From Rhodobacteraceae bacterium HLUCCA12 (GTDB taxonomy: Bacteria; Pseudomonadota; Alphaproteobacteria; Rhodobacterales; Rhodobacteraceae), in the NCBI GenBank assembly GCA_001314715.1, contig LJSV01000003.1, forward strand, positions 267,181 to 331,180: a stretch of DNA of 64,000 bases. Reading direction: 5' to 3'. Positions within the stretch are counted from its first letter, which is position 1; each line of letters begins with the position of its first letter. Positions 43,473-53,785 of the stretch are shown in pieces. A model generated the notes under the pieces. It worked only from the letters and a program-made list of their open reading frames with translations, was not told where the DNA came from and did not search any database. The position numbers and the translations under genes were made by a program.

Positions 43473-44576
43473 ATGAGCGACGCCATCCGCCCGCAGCCGG
43501 GCATCATGGAGATCGCGCTTTACGAGGGCGGCAAGGCCAAGCTGGATGGCCATGCCGAGGTGGTGAAGCTCAGCTCGAACGAGAATCCGCTGGGGCCCGG
43601 CACGGCCGCGCAGGACGCGATGCGCGCCCTTGCCCTGGGCAACGGCGCGGCGGGGTTGCATCGCTATCCGTCGACCGACCACGCCGAACTGCGCGCCGCG
43701 ATTGCCGAGGTGCACGACCTGGATCCGGCACGGGTGATCTGCGGCGTGGGGTCCGACGAAATCATCGCGTTCCTGTGCCAGGCCTATGCCGGTCCGGGCG
43801 ACGAGGTGCTTTACAGCGAATACGGCTTCCTGATGTACAAGATCTCGGCGCAGGCGGCGGGCGCGACCCCTGTCGCCGCCCCGGAAACCGAGCGCCACAC
43901 CGATGTCGATGCGCTGCTGGCCGCCGCCAGCGAACGCACCCGGCTGGTCTTCGTGGCCAACCCCAACAACCCCACGGGCACGATGATACCCATGCCCGAG
44001 ATCGAGCGCCTGGCCGAGGGCCTGCCGGAACAGGCGCTGCTGGTGCTGGACGGCGCCTATGCCGAGTATATCGAGGGGTTCGACGGCGGCCAGGCGCTGG
44101 TCGAGGCGCGCGCGAATGTCATCATGACGCGCACCCTATCGAAGATCTATGGGCTGGGCGGGTTACGTGTCGGCTGGGCCTATGGGCCGCAAGCGGTGAT
44201 CGATGTCCTCAACCGGGTGCGGGGGCCGTTCAACCTGTCCAGCCTGCAACTGGAGATCGGTGCGGCCGCCCTGCGCGATCAAGTCCATGTCGAGCGGTCG
44301 CGCAAGGCCAATGCCGAGGCCCGTCGCTGGCTGACCGACGCGCTGCGCGACGCCGGCACCGGGGTGGACGAAAGCCAGGGAAACTTCGTCCTGGCGCGGT
44401 TCGACGGCGCGGAAACCGCCGATGCGGTCGACGCCGCCTTGCAGCAAGAGGGGATACTGGTGCGCAAGATGGGCGGATACGGCCTGCCACAGGCCTTGCG
44501 CATCACCGTCGGCACGATGCGCGATTGCCAGCGACTTGCGGCGGTGACCGCCCGCGTGCTGGGTGAAAGGACATGA
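43473..44576 (+). CDS. hisC: Histidinol-phosphate (broad-specificity aromatic) aminotransferase
   Basis: A 367-residue class I PLP aminotransferase. NPNNPTG at 163-169, Schiff-base lysine K224 in [15 protein letters not shown], and [11 protein letters not shown] near residue 33 are HisC hallmarks. It forms histidinol phosphate, but it overlaps tyrA by 4 nt, and in several alphaproteobacteria such HisC proteins also transaminate prephenate or aromatic oxo acids. RBS AAGGAGG precedes [10 protein letters not shown]. Confidence 0.9.
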   Translation: MSDAIRPQPGIMEIALYEGGKAKLDGHAEVVKLSSNENPLGPGTAAQDAMRALALGNGAAGLHRYPSTDHAELRAAIAEVHDLDPARVICGVGSDEIIAFLCQAYAGPGDEVLYSEYGFLMYKISAQAAGATPVAAPETERHTDVDALLAAASERTRLVFVANPNNPTGTMIPMPEIERLAEGLPEQALLVLDGAYAEYIEGFDGGQALVEARANVIMTRTLSKIYGLGGLRVGWAYGPQAVIDVLNRVRGPFNLSSLQLEIGAAALRDQVHVERSRKANAEARRWLTDALRDAGTGVDESQGNFVLARFDGAETADAVDAALQQEGILVRKMGGYGLPQALRITVGTMRDCQRLAAVTARVLGERT

Positions 44577-45490
44577 CCCGGCTATATGACAAGGTCGCCC
44601 TGATCGGGCTGGGGTTGATCGCCTCGTCCATGGCGCATGCAATGCGGCGGCACGGGCTGGCCGGAGAAATCGCGGGCCATGCCCGCACCGCCGAGACCCG
44701 CAAGGCCGCGCTGGAGATCGGGATCGTTGACAGCGTTCACGAAACCGCCGCCGATGCCGTCACGGGTGCCGACCTCGTGGTGCTGGCAGTGCCCGTCGGG
44801 GCCATGGCCGATGTCGCGCAAGAGATCGGGCCGCATCTGAAACCCGGCTGCACCATCACCGATGTCGGTTCGGTCAAGCAAGCGGTGATCGATGCGGTCG
44901 CGCCGCATCTGCCGGCGGGTATTCATTTCGTGCCGGGCCATCCGCTGGCCGGGACCGAGCATTCGGGCCCTTATTCGGGTTTCGCCACCCTGTTCGAGAA
45001 CCGCTGGTGGCTGATCACCCCGCTGCCCGACAGCGCGGCCGAACCCACGGCCCGGCTGCGCGCCCTGTGCGAAGCGATGGGCGCGAATGTCGAGGAAATG
45101 GACGCCGCGCACCACGATCTGGTGCTGGCGGTGGTGTCGCATACCCCGCACCTGATCGCCTATACCATGGTGGGCGTGGCCGATCACCTGCGCCGCGTGC
45201 AGCAGTCGGAAGTCATCAAGTACTCGGCCTCGGGCTTTCGCGATTTTACCCGCATCGCCGCGTCCGATCCGACGATGTGGCGCGATGTCTTCCTGACCAA
45301 CAAGGAGGCGACACTGGATATCCTTGGCCGGTTCACCGAGGAACTGTTCGTTTTGCAGCGTGCCATCCGCATGGGCGACGGCGACAAGTTGTTCGAGTAT
45401 TTCACCCGCACACGGGCCATCCGGCGCGGGATCATCGAAGCGGGCCAGGACACCGCGGCACCCGATTTCGGGCGCGGCAAGGCAGGCTGA
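44573..45490 (+). CDS. tyrA: Prephenate/arogenate dehydrogenase (TyrA family)
   Basis: A 305-residue dehydrogenase that makes hydroxyphenylpyruvate or tyrosine. Rossmann motif [18 protein letters not shown] has Ala in place of the third Gly, and the second strand ends GHART rather than an acidic residue, suggesting [28 protein letters not shown] and [13 protein letters not shown] with catalytic His are conserved. Coupled to hisC by an ATGA junction. Confidence 0.92.
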   Translation: MTRLYDKVALIGLGLIASSMAHAMRRHGLAGEIAGHARTAETRKAALEIGIVDSVHETAADAVTGADLVVLAVPVGAMADVAQEIGPHLKPGCTITDVGSVKQAVIDAVAPHLPAGIHFVPGHPLAGTEHSGPYSGFATLFENRWWLITPLPDSAAEPTARLRALCEAMGANVEEMDAAHHDLVLAVVSHTPHLIAYTMVGVADHLRRVQQSEVIKYSASGFRDFTRIAASDPTMWRDVFLTNKEATLDILGRFTEELFVLQRAIRMGDGDKLFEYFTRTRAIRRGIIEAGQDTAAPDFGRGKAG

Positions 45491-45491
45491 C

Positions 45492-46271
45492 ATGATGCGG
45501 CGGTGCATCGCGGCGGGCATTCTGGTGCTGTCGGTCCTCGCCGGCGCCGCCCAGGCGCGCGCACCCGCCGCGTCACCCGTTCCGCCGCAACGCCCCGTGG
45601 TCGCCATCCCGGATCGGGTCGAGCGCGACGGCGCTCTGGCGCCAGCGACCAGCCTGCGTCCGCCACGCCACGACCCCGCCGCACGGGCCCGGCACGCGCG
45701 CGCGGTGCCACGCGCCGCCGGAGCGCAAACGCCCGGCCCGGCCCGGTCGGGCCTGTGCGGGCGCGCGACACTCGCAGGGCGCAGCCTGCCACCGATCGCC
45801 GGGCCGTCGCGCGGTTGCGATGTCGATGATCCGGTCAGCGTGACGCATGTTGCCGGCATTCGCCTGTCGCAGCCCGCGACCCTGGAATGCGATACCGCGC
45901 GCGCCTTTGACGACTGGGTGCGCGGCGCCATGCTGCCGGCGCTGGGCAATGCGGGGGGCGGTGTCGCCCAAATCCGGGTTGCGGCGCATTATGCCTGCCG
46001 TCCGCGCAACAATCGTCCGGGCGCGCGGATATCCGAACATGGGCGCGGCCGCGCGATCGACATCGCTGGCGTCGTGTTGTCGGACGGGCAAAGCGTGATG
46101 GTCTTGGACGACTGGCGGCGGGGCCGTTTCAGCGACGCCCTGCAGCGCATGCATCAGGCGGCCTGCGGCATCTTTCGCACCACGCTTGGTCCCGGCTCGG
46201 ACGGCCATCACGAGGATCACCTGCACTTCGACCTTGCCCAACGGCGCGGCGGCGGCACCTATTGCCGATGA
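45492..46271 (+). CDS. Extensin-like C-terminal domain protein, exported
   Basis: A 259-residue protein with a signal peptide (MMRRCIAAGILVLSVLAGAAQA), a Pro/Arg/Ala-rich linker of about 70 residues, and a C-terminal extensin-like domain: CGRATLAGRSLPPIAG, ARISEHGRGRAIDIAGVVL (His and Asp of a zinc-type site) and GSDGHHEDHLHFDLAQR with a second histidine set. The domain resembles D-alanyl-D-alanine carboxypeptidase/VanY-type zinc peptidases, so a cell-wall role is possible. It follows tyrA by 1 bp. Confidence 0.82.
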   Translation: MMRRCIAAGILVLSVLAGAAQARAPAASPVPPQRPVVAIPDRVERDGALAPATSLRPPRHDPAARARHARAVPRAAGAQTPGPARSGLCGRATLAGRSLPPIAGPSRGCDVDDPVSVTHVAGIRLSQPATLECDTARAFDDWVRGAMLPALGNAGGGVAQIRVAAHYACRPRNNRPGARISEHGRGRAIDIAGVVLSDGQSVMVLDDWRRGRFSDALQRMHQAACGIFRTTLGPGSDGHHEDHLHFDLAQRRGGGTYCR

Positions 46272-46283
46272 TCCGGGCCGCGA

Positions 46284-47366
46284 TCACCGCCGGCCCAGTG
46301 CCCGCAGGATCTGGGCGCGGTGCTGGTCACGCGCCGGAACCTCGGCCGCCTGCCGTGCCTGACCGTCAAAGCGCGGGGCGGGGGCGGGTTGCAGCCTGTC
46401 GTCCTTCAGCCAACTTTGGCGGGCGCTCAGATGCGGGTCTGACGCAGCCTCGACCGGCGACAGGACCGGGGCCACGCAGGCATCCGACCCGTCGAACACC
46501 CTGACCCAGTGATCGCGCGGTTGCGCGGCGAAGATCGCGTCAAGCCGGGCCGCCAGTTCGGGCCATGACGCCGGGTCGAACTGGTGCGCGAACTGCGGAT
46601 CGTCCTCAAGCCCCAGGCATTGCAGGAACGCGGCATAGAACTTGGGTTCCAGGCATTGCACCGACATATGGCCGCCGTCGGCACAGCGATAGCACCGCGA
46701 CCAATGCGGCCCGTCCAGCAGGCTCTGACCCCGGTCCATGCGGAACATCCCGCCCGGCAGCATCGAGGCGATCAAGGCCATCATATGCGCCGAACCATCG
46801 ACAATGGCGGCATCGACGACAGTGCCCTGCCCGGTGCGCTGCGCCCGCCAGAGCGCGGCCAGCAGCCCGGCGATCAGATACATCGCACCGCCGCCGATAT
46901 CCCCGACCAGCGTAGGCGGGGTCTGCGGCGGCTGGCCGGGCGGCGAGGCATACCAGAGTGCGCCGGAGAGCGCGATATAGTTCAGGTCGTGCCCGGCTTG
47001 TTCGGCGCGCGGCCCGTCCTGACCCCAGCCGGTCATGCGCCCATAGACCAGCGATGGCCGCATGGCGTGAATTTCCTTTGGCCCAAGGCCCAGTCGTTCC
47101 ATCACGCCCGGCCGCATCCCCTCGATCAGGCCGTCGGCGCTGGCGATCAGGGCCTTGACCGTTTCCAGATCGCCGGGTGATTTCAGGTCCAGCGCGATGG
47201 TGCGCTTGCCCCTGTCCAGCAGGTTCGGCCCCGCCATGCCCGGCAGCGGCGGCCCCTCGGGGCGCTGGATGCAGATCACCTCGGCGCCCATGTCGGCCAG
47301 CCACATGCCGGCAAACGGGGCCGGCCCGATCCCCTCGATCTCGATGATGCGCAATCCTTCAAGCAT
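46284..47366 (-). CDS. CaiB/BaiF CoA-transferase family, alpha-methylacyl-CoA racemase type
   Basis: A 360-residue enzyme. AGHDLNYIALSGAL places H126 and D127, and VGDIGGG places D156, which match the His/Asp catalytic pair positions of MCR/AMACR racemase. Racemase, rather than CoA transferase, activity is therefore favoured: it epimerises 2-methylacyl-CoA. It overlaps the GDPD gene start region by 8 nt on the same strand. Confidence 0.88.
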   Translation of the reverse strand: MLEGLRIIEIEGIGPAPFAGMWLADMGAEVICIQRPEGPPLPGMAGPNLLDRGKRTIALDLKSPGDLETVKALIASADGLIEGMRPGVMERLGLGPKEIHAMRPSLVYGRMTGWGQDGPRAEQAGHDLNYIALSGALWYASPPGQPPQTPPTLVGDIGGGAMYLIAGLLAALWRAQRTGQGTVVDAAIVDGSAHMMALIASMLPGGMFRMDRGQSLLDGPHWSRCYRCADGGHMSVQCLEPKFYAAFLQCLGLEDDPQFAHQFDPASWPELAARLDAIFAAQPRDHWVRVFDGSDACVAPVLSPVEAASDPHLSARQSWLKDDRLQPAPAPRFDGQARQAAEVPARDQHRAQILRALGRR

Positions 47367-48132
47367 CGTTGTCGCCCCTCCATTCGCCGCGCGCCTGTAG
47401 CACCTTGCGCAAGGTGCTGGGTCGGTCGGTCATGATCCCCTGCACACCCATATCCAGCAACTGCTCCATCTCTATCGCATCGTTCACTGTCCAGACCTGA
47501 ACCGCGACCCCCGCGCGCCGCGCCGCGCGCACGAAGCGCGGTGACACCACACCCACGCCCTTGTACCGGACCGGCACCTGAACCACCGGAAAGTTGCCCA
47601 CCGGCAGCGGCAGTCGCCAGCCGCGCAGCATCAGGCCCAGCACCTGGCGATGCGCGGGCGACCAGCAAAGACCCGCGCCCAGCGCCGCGCGAAGCCGCGC
47701 GGTGCGCCGGGGCTTGAAAGACCCCACACCCACGCGGCCAACTGCACCCATGCGCTGAAGCACCCTTGCCAGCGGGTCGATCACTGCATCGGACTTGGCC
47801 TCGATGTTGACGAAAAGGCCGGGATGTTCCTCAAGAAGGGACTCGAGCCGCGGTATTTCGGCGCCCTCGTGCGTCCGGATGCCGCGCAGATCGGACCATG
47901 CCAGATCGCCGATGGCACGCGGATCGCCCGTCATCCGCTCTAACGTGGGATCATGGTGGATCACCACCACGCCATCACGGGTGGCATGCACATCCAGTTC
48001 GACATGGCTATAGCCCAGCCCCACCGCATGCGCGAAGGCGGGAAGGGTGTTTTCCTCGACCTCAAGCGAACCGCCGCGATGGGCGATCGCCTTCGAAAGC
48101 GGATGGTCGAGAAACGCGAAACGGCGGGCCAT
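47359..48132 (-). CDS. Glycerophosphodiester phosphodiesterase
   Basis: A 257-residue cytosolic [23 protein letters not shown] (HR and EN), [30 protein letters not shown] (ELD and HD) give the metal and acid-base residues. It splits glycerophosphodiesters to glycerol-3-phosphate and an alcohol. No signal peptide is seen. Could work with the ugp importer encoded 15 kb away. Confidence 0.92.
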   Translation of the reverse strand: MARRFAFLDHPLSKAIAHRGGSLEVEENTLPAFAHAVGLGYSHVELDVHATRDGVVVIHHDPTLERMTGDPRAIGDLAWSDLRGIRTHEGAEIPRLESLLEEHPGLFVNIEAKSDAVIDPLARVLQRMGAVGRVGVGSFKPRRTARLRAALGAGLCWSPAHRQVLGLMLRGWRLPLPVGNFPVVQVPVRYKGVGVVSPRFVRAARRAGVAVQVWTVNDAIEMEQLLDMGVQGIMTDRPSTLRKVLQARGEWRGDNDA

Positions 48133-48231
48133 GCGGCATCATGCGAAATTCTGCGCAGGTGTCGAGGGGGCATGTCTGACGCTTCCCTTCCGGCCCGGTC
48201 CGCGATAACCAGAACGCCAAGGAGGCGTGCC

Positions 48232-49041
48232 ATGTCCACCATTCTTGAGCGTATCAAGGCCTACAAGCTGGAAGAGGTCGCTGCCGCCAAGGCGGCGACG
48301 CCGCTGGCCGCGATAGAGGCGCGCGCCCGCGCGGCCTCGGCCCCGCGGGGTTTTCACAAGGCGTTGCACCAGGCTTCGCGCAACGGCTATGGCCTGATCG
48401 CCGAGATCAAGAAGGCCAGCCCGTCCAAAGGGCTTATCCGCGCCGATTTCGACCCGGCCGCATTGGCACGCGCCTATGCCGAGGGGGGCGCGGCCTGCCT
48501 TTCGGTCTTGACCGACAGCCCCAGCTTTCAGGGCGCCGATGCCTATCTGGGCGCGGCGCGCGCGGCCGTCAGCCTGCCCGCCCTGCGCAAGGACTTTCTG
48601 TATGATCCCTGGCAGGTCGTGCAATCGCGTGCGCTTGGGGCCGATTGCATCCTGATCATCATGGCCTCGGTCAGCGATGCCCAGGCGGCCGAACTGGAAG
48701 ATGCGGCATTCGCCTGGGGCATGGACGTTCTGATCGAGGTTCACGACCTTGCCGAACTTGAGCGGGCCATCACGCTGAAATCCCCCATGATCGGCATCAA
48801 CAACCGCAATCTGAATACGTTCGAGGTCACGCTGGATACGACGCGAAAGCTGGCGCGGCTGGTGCCGGACGATCGCATGATCGTCTGCGAAAGCGGGCTT
48901 TTCGTGCCCGATGACCTGGCCGACATGGCGCGCTATGGCGCGCGCAGCTTCCTGATCGGGGAAAGCCTGATGCGCCAGGACGATGTCACCGCCGCGACGC
49001 GCGCGCTTCTGGCCAACCCGCTGACTGGCGACGGGAACTGA
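48232..49041 (+). CDS. trpC: Indole-3-glycerol phosphate synthase
   Basis: A 269-residue TIM-barrel enzyme of tryptophan synthesis. [19 protein letters not shown] near residue 56, [24 protein letters not shown] (KDF) and [17 protein letters not shown] are the signature blocks. Start [12 protein letters not shown] follows AAGGAGG. The rest of trp is not here; it leads a trpC-moaC-moeA operon common in Rhodobacterales. Confidence 0.97.
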   Translation: MSTILERIKAYKLEEVAAAKAATPLAAIEARARAASAPRGFHKALHQASRNGYGLIAEIKKASPSKGLIRADFDPAALARAYAEGGAACLSVLTDSPSFQGADAYLGAARAAVSLPALRKDFLYDPWQVVQSRALGADCILIIMASVSDAQAAELEDAAFAWGMDVLIEVHDLAELERAITLKSPMIGINNRNLNTFEVTLDTTRKLARLVPDDRMIVCESGLFVPDDLADMARYGARSFLIGESLMRQDDVTAATRALLANPLTGDGN

Positions 49042-49044
49042 ACC

Positions 49045-49530
49045 ATGGCCGAACTGACCCATTTCGATAGCCAGGGCCGCGCGCATATGGTCGATGTCGG
49101 CGACAAGGCGACCACCGCGCGCACCGCCATTGCCTGCGGCCATGTCGTGATGAAGCCCGAGACACTGGCCCATGTCACCGCGGGCACGGCAGCGAAAGGT
49201 GACGTACTGGGCGTCGCGCGACTGGCCGGTATCATGGCCGCGAAGAAATGCGCGGATCTGATCCCGCTCTGTCATCCGCTGCCGATCACGCATGTTTCGG
49301 TCGACCTGGCGGCCGATGCCGATCTGCCCGGCGTGCGGATCACGGCCGAGGTACGCACCACCGGCAAGACCGGCGTCGAGATGGAGGCCCTGACCGCGGT
49401 TTCGGCCGCCGCGCTGACCGTCTATGACATGCTCAAGGCCGTCGAGAAATCCATGCGGATCGGCGGCATCGAGGTCGTGCGCAAGGAAGGCGGCAAATCC
49501 GGCGTCTATACCCGCGATGGTGCGCCATGA
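49045..49530 (+). CDS. moaC: Cyclic pyranopterin monophosphate synthase MoaC
   Basis: A 161-residue enzyme of molybdenum cofactor synthesis. [62 protein letters not shown] and the terminal KEGGKSG are conserved. It converts 3',8-cyclo-GTP to cPMP. It starts 3 bp after trpC, overlaps moeA by 4 nt. Confidence 0.97.
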   Translation: MAELTHFDSQGRAHMVDVGDKATTARTAIACGHVVMKPETLAHVTAGTAAKGDVLGVARLAGIMAAKKCADLIPLCHPLPITHVSVDLAADADLPGVRITAEVRTTGKTGVEMEALTAVSAAALTVYDMLKAVEKSMRIGGIEVVRKEGGKSGVYTRDGAP

Positions 49531-50699
49531 TCGCCGTCGAAGAGGCATTAGCGCGGGTCTTTTCCCTGTGCGCGCCCCTGACGACCGAGACCGTCCCCCT
49601 CAGGCGTGCGGCTGGCCGCGTGCTGGCCGAACCCGCCGCCGCCGGGCGCGATCAGCCGCCGTTTGCGGCATCGGCCATGGACGGCTATGCGCTGGCCGGC
49701 CCGGTATCGCCGGGCCAGGGCTTTCGCGTCATCGGCGAAGCGGCGGCGGGCCATGCCTTTGACGGAAGCGTCGGTCCGGGCGAGGCGTTGCGCATTTTCA
49801 CGGGCGCCCCCCTGCCCGCCGGCACCGACCAGGTGGTCATCCAGGAGGATGTGGAACGCGACGGCGACCGTATCACCTTGCGCGACATGCTCGATCAGGG
49901 CAGCCATGTTCGACCGGCGGGGCAGGACTTTCGCGCCGGTGATCTGATCACCGCACCCCGACGCCTGCGTCCAGTCGATCTGGCCTTGCTGGCGGCGATG
50001 AATATCGCCGAGGTTCGTGTTTTCCGGCGCCCCGTGGTGGCCATCATCGCCACCGGCGACGAACTGGTCATGCCAGGCGAAGCGCCGCGCCCGGATCAGA
50101 TCGTGGCCTCGAACGGCTTTGCGCTCAAGGCGATGGTCGAGGCCGAGGGCGGCATTGCCCGGCTGCTGCCCATCGCGGGCGACAGTGACGCGCAGTTGCG
50201 CGCCGTTCTCGACATGGCGCGCGGGGCGGATGTGATCGTGACCATCGGCGGGGCCTCGGTCGGCGATCATGACCTCGTCGCCAGCACGACGCGCAGGCTG
50301 GGGGCCGAACCGTCCTTCTACAAGATCGCCATGCGCCCCGGCAAACCACTGATGGCCGGACGGCTGTTTGACGCGCTGATGCTGGGCCTGCCCGGAAACC
50401 CGGTCTCGGCCATCGTCTGCGGCCACCTGTTCCTGCTGCCCGCGCTGCGCGCCCTTTCCGGACTTGGCGCCCTGCCCGCACCGACGCGCGCGGCCACGCT
50501 TGCTGACGCGGTCGGTGCGAACGGGCCGCGCGCCCATTACATGCGCGCCCGGCTTGAACCCGAAGGACGGATTCGACCCTTCGATAACCAGGACAGCGCG
50601 ATGCTTGGCATCCTGGCGGCGGCCGACGCGTTGCTGATCCGCCCGGTCGCGGACCCGGCGCGCAACGCGGGGCATCCGGTGCGCTATATCCCGCTTTGA
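49527..50699 (+). CDS. moeA: Molybdopterin molybdenumtransferase MoeA
   Basis: A 390-residue enzyme that inserts molybdate into adenylated molybdopterin. [17 protein letters not shown], the central [30 protein letters not shown] and [19 protein letters not shown] are MoeA signatures. The start overlaps moaC (ATGA). moeA ends before the lexA SOS operator region. Confidence 0.96.
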   Translation: MIAVEEALARVFSLCAPLTTETVPLRRAAGRVLAEPAAAGRDQPPFAASAMDGYALAGPVSPGQGFRVIGEAAAGHAFDGSVGPGEALRIFTGAPLPAGTDQVVIQEDVERDGDRITLRDMLDQGSHVRPAGQDFRAGDLITAPRRLRPVDLALLAAMNIAEVRVFRRPVVAIIATGDELVMPGEAPRPDQIVASNGFALKAMVEAEGGIARLLPIAGDSDAQLRAVLDMARGADVIVTIGGASVGDHDLVASTTRRLGAEPSFYKIAMRPGKPLMAGRLFDALMLGLPGNPVSAIVCGHLFLLPALRALSGLGALPAPTRAATLADAVGANGPRAHYMRARLEPEGRIRPFDNQDSAMLGILAAADALLIRPVADPARNAGHPVRYIPL

Positions 50700-50716
50700 G
50701 CGTTGACTTGCGCCGT

Positions 50717-50742
50717 GAACATGCGTAGAACTTATGGTGAAC
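50717..50742. promoter_or_regulatory. LexA (SOS) operator array upstream of lexA
   Basis: GAAC occurs three times with exact 7-bp gaps: 50717-50720, 50728-50731 and 50739-50742. GAAC-N7-GAAC is the reverse complement of the alphaproteobacterial SOS box GTTC-N7-GTTC, so two overlapping boxes share the middle half-site. A TTGACT -35 hexamer (50703-50708) lies just before. Autoregulation of lexA is expected. Confidence 0.9.
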
Positions 50743-50798
50743 TTTCCTGCCTCGGCCCTGTTCGGGGTCGGCGCCCAACCGCAGGGGGACACCCGCGC

Positions 50799-51491
50799 AT
50801 GCTCACCCGCAAACAGCTTGAATTGCTGGAACTGATCGACACCTGCATGAAGCGCGATGGCGTTCCGCCATCATTTGACGAGATGAAGGATGCGCTGAAC
50901 CTGCGATCCAAATCGGGGATTCACCGGCTGATCACCGCGCTGGAAGAGCGCGGCTTCATCCGCAGGCTTGCGCACCGCGCCCGCGCGATCGAAGTGATCC
51001 GCATGCCCGACAAAGCGGTCGGTCACGACACCACTGGCAGCCGCAGCGCGCCGCGCGTGATCGAAGGCGGGCGCGCCGCCACCGCCACAGCCGCACCACG
51101 GGTTCAGGCGCTGGAGCTGCCGGTCATGGGGCGGATCGCCGCCGGCACACCGATCGAGGCGATTTCCGAAGTCTCGCATATGGTCGCCGTTCCGGGCTCG
51201 ATGCTGTCAGGACAGGGCCAGCACTACGCGCTTGAGGTGCGCGGCGATTCGATGATCGACGCCGGAATCAACGATGGCGACATCGTCGTGATCCGCGAAC
51301 AAACAACCGCCGACAATGGCGATATCGTCGTCGCACTGGTCGACGGGCAGGAAGCGACGCTCAAACGCTTCCGCCGGATGCGCGGAATGATCGCGCTTGA
51401 AGCCGCGAATCCCGCCTATGAAACGCGCATCCTCCGCGACGACCAGGTGCAGGTTCAGGGCCGGCTGGTCGGCCTCATTCGCAGCTATTGA
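50799..51491 (+). CDS. lexA: SOS regulator LexA repressor
   Basis: A 230-residue repressor with self-cleavage. The HTH is in [23 protein letters not shown]. The cleavage site A115-G116 is in [11 protein letters not shown], with S151 (RGDSMIDAG) and K189 (EATLKRF) as the catalytic dyad. RecA filament triggers cleavage and frees DNA-repair genes. The start [10 protein letters not shown] is standard and lies 57 bp after the SOS array. Confidence 0.97.
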   Translation: MLTRKQLELLELIDTCMKRDGVPPSFDEMKDALNLRSKSGIHRLITALEERGFIRRLAHRARAIEVIRMPDKAVGHDTTGSRSAPRVIEGGRAATATAAPRVQALELPVMGRIAAGTPIEAISEVSHMVAVPGSMLSGQGQHYALEVRGDSMIDAGINDGDIVVIREQTTADNGDIVVALVDGQEATLKRFRRMRGMIALEAANPAYETRILRDDQVQVQGRLVGLIRSY

Positions 51492-51598
51492 CCGGTTCCG
51501 ACGACCGGACCCGTCCCTTGCGGACCACTTGGGTCTGCGGATCGGTCCTGCCAGGGCAGCAAATCGCATCTCCTGTCCCACCCCTGTGCGGGACACGC

Positions 51599-53710
51599 TC
51601 AACGCGATGCGGTCCATGGCCGATCGCCCGACAGATCATGCGCCAGGCGCCAGCGAATCGTGTCGCCCTGCCGGTATGCGGCCCGCGCGCCCGACCTGGA
51701 CAGCGCATCGGCGTCGATTACCTGGCACCCCTCGGGCGGAGGATCGCGCGGGGTGACATTCAACACCGCAACCATGCCCGGTCCGCAATGGGCATTCAAA
51801 AGCTCGGATGCGCGCTGCCCCGTCAGATGCAGCCATGTGCGGCCGTCGAACGTGAATTGCGCGGGACCGTCGTCCGCGGCGATCAACCGCGCTGCGGCGC
51901 TCGCCTGATCGGCGTCATCGCCATCGGCCTCAAGCCAGTTGCGCGCCACGAACCCGTTGCCGCGTGCGCGTGTCAGGGCGCGCCCGTCCGGCGTCTGAAC
52001 CCCGACCAGCGCGCCGTTTTCCGAGATCAGCAACGCCGGCCGTTCAACCAGGCCCCAGCCGGCCATCGCCGCCGCCACGACGGCAAGCCCGGCCACACGG
52101 GCGCGACCGGGCCAGAGCATGAACCACAATGTCCCGAGGGCGAGCGCGGGCAGCACCGCCGCATGGGGCGCAGCAACCATGCGCACCGCGTTGTCGAATC
52201 CGGAAACCCAGTGGGCCACCGCCATGATCCAGCGCGCGCCGGCCTCAAGCAAGACAAGGCCGGCCCCTTCCAGCCCGATCGGCCAAAGCACCGCCGCCAG
52301 CACCGCGGCCGGCATCACCAGAACCCCCATCAGCGGCACGCTGAGCAGGTTGGCGATCAGCCCGTATTCCGCGATCCTGTGGAAATGCGCGGCGGCCACC
52401 GGCGCCGTGGCCAGCCCCGCCACCAGCGAGCACATCACGACCCCCACAACGGCGCGCCGCCAGCGCGGCACCCGCGCGCGGCCGGCGGCGGCAAGCGCGC
52501 GTCGTCGCTGCCATCCGAACACGACGACCAACGCGACAGTCGCCGCGAACGACATCTGGAAACCGGCCGACAACAACGCCTCGGGTCGCCAGATCAGGAT
52601 CAGCGCGGCGGCAAGGGCCACCGATCGCAACGAAAATACGCGCCGGTCGAACAAGACCGCGCCCAGCATCACCACCGCCATCACAAAGGCGCGCTGCGTC
52701 GCCACGTTCCCGCCTGAAAGCGCCAGATAGAAGATCGCCGCCGCCATCGCCCCCAGCGCCGCCCATTTGCGGATCGGCCAGCGCAGCGCAACGGTGGGAA
52801 GCAAGGCAAGGCCCGCGTTCAACGCGCCGAACACGGTGCCGGTCAAAAGCCCCATGTGCAGCCCCGAAATCGCCAGGAGATGCGCCAGGTTGGAGCGCCG
52901 CAAGGCCTCGGTCGTGGACAGTTCGACGCCTGACCGATCCCCGGTCAGAATCGCAGCCACGAAGGCACCCGCCTCACCGGGTATGCGGTCGCGAATGCCC
53001 GCGCTGATATGCAACCGCAGGCGCGCGATCGACAGGGCCAGGCCGGGCTCGGGCGGGCCGATGGCCAGCACCGGGTTGCGCGTATAGCCGACGGCGCCGA
53101 GCCCGGCAAACCAGGCCAACCGGCGAAAGTCGAACCCGCCGGGTTCGACCGGGCCGCCGGGAGGGCCAAGATGCCCCGTCAGCCCGATCCGCGTGCCCGG
53201 AACCGGATCGACATCAAGGGTCTCGCCGTGCAGCGAGACGCGGACGCGCGTCGGCAGACGGCCCAGCGCGACATCGTGCAACACGACCTGATCGAGCGTC
53301 AGGCGCAGCGCATCCGAGACCGACCGATCCACAGCGACGATCCGCCCCTCGACCGGGCCATAGTATCGCCAGCCCAGCACGGGTGCGGCCACGGAATGCG
53401 CCCGCCATCCCGCCAGCAGGAAACCGGCCGCCATCAGGGCCGCGGCAATCGCCACGGGGCGCGCACGCTCTGGCCCCAGGGCGCCCAGAGCCGCGCACAA
53501 GCCACATGCCAACGCCGCGCCAAGCCAGCCGGTGGCAGACGGTTCCTGCGACAGGGCGAAATAGGCCCCGACCCCCAGTCCAAGAAGGACCGGCACGAAC
53601 GCAAACAGATGGCCGCGTGCCGCGTTCAGCGCATCCAGCGGGGCCAGGAACGCCGCGCGCCATGGCCAACGCGGCGATGCCGGGCGGGTCGAAAGGGCCG
53701 GGCTATGCAC
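51599..53710 (-). CDS. comEC: ComEC/Rec2 family DNA-uptake channel
   Basis: A 703-residue polytopic membrane protein. It starts at GTG (upstream ATG frames close at once). A DUF4131-like N-terminal part with two or more helices is followed by the Competence domain: LAHLLAISGLHMGLLTGTVFG is the signature, then multiple helices. The C-terminal metallo-beta-lactamase domain seen in many ComEC proteins is missing or replaced by a short periplasmic-type tail. Used for uptake of single-stranded DNA. Convergent with lexA. Confidence 0.88.
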   Translation of the reverse strand: MHSPALSTRPASPRWPWRAAFLAPLDALNAARGHLFAFVPVLLGLGVGAYFALSQEPSATGWLGAALACGLCAALGALGPERARPVAIAAALMAAGFLLAGWRAHSVAAPVLGWRYYGPVEGRIVAVDRSVSDALRLTLDQVVLHDVALGRLPTRVRVSLHGETLDVDPVPGTRIGLTGHLGPPGGPVEPGGFDFRRLAWFAGLGAVGYTRNPVLAIGPPEPGLALSIARLRLHISAGIRDRIPGEAGAFVAAILTGDRSGVELSTTEALRRSNLAHLLAISGLHMGLLTGTVFGALNAGLALLPTVALRWPIRKWAALGAMAAAIFYLALSGGNVATQRAFVMAVVMLGAVLFDRRVFSLRSVALAAALILIWRPEALLSAGFQMSFAATVALVVVFGWQRRRALAAAGRARVPRWRRAVVGVVMCSLVAGLATAPVAAAHFHRIAEYGLIANLLSVPLMGVLVMPAAVLAAVLWPIGLEGAGLVLLEAGARWIMAVAHWVSGFDNAVRMVAAPHAAVLPALALGTLWFMLWPGRARVAGLAVVAAAMAGWGLVERPALLISENGALVGVQTPDGRALTRARGNGFVARNWLEADGDDADQASAAARLIAADDGPAQFTFDGRTWLHLTGQRASELLNAHCGPGMVAVLNVTPRDPPPEGCQVIDADALSRSGARAAYRQGDTIRWRLAHDLSGDRPWTASR

Positions 53711-53785
53711 TTGTTCTTGCCTGCGTCATTGCCTAGAGCAGGCGCAAGCCTATCTGCCGAATGGTTTCCGAAAGGTTAATCCGCC

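Noticed and set aside
46606..47304. Minus-strand frame of 232 codons inside the AMACR-like gene
   Set aside because: Different frame of the same strand as the racemase gene, Arg-rich and without motifs; the racemase frame carries clear catalytic residues.
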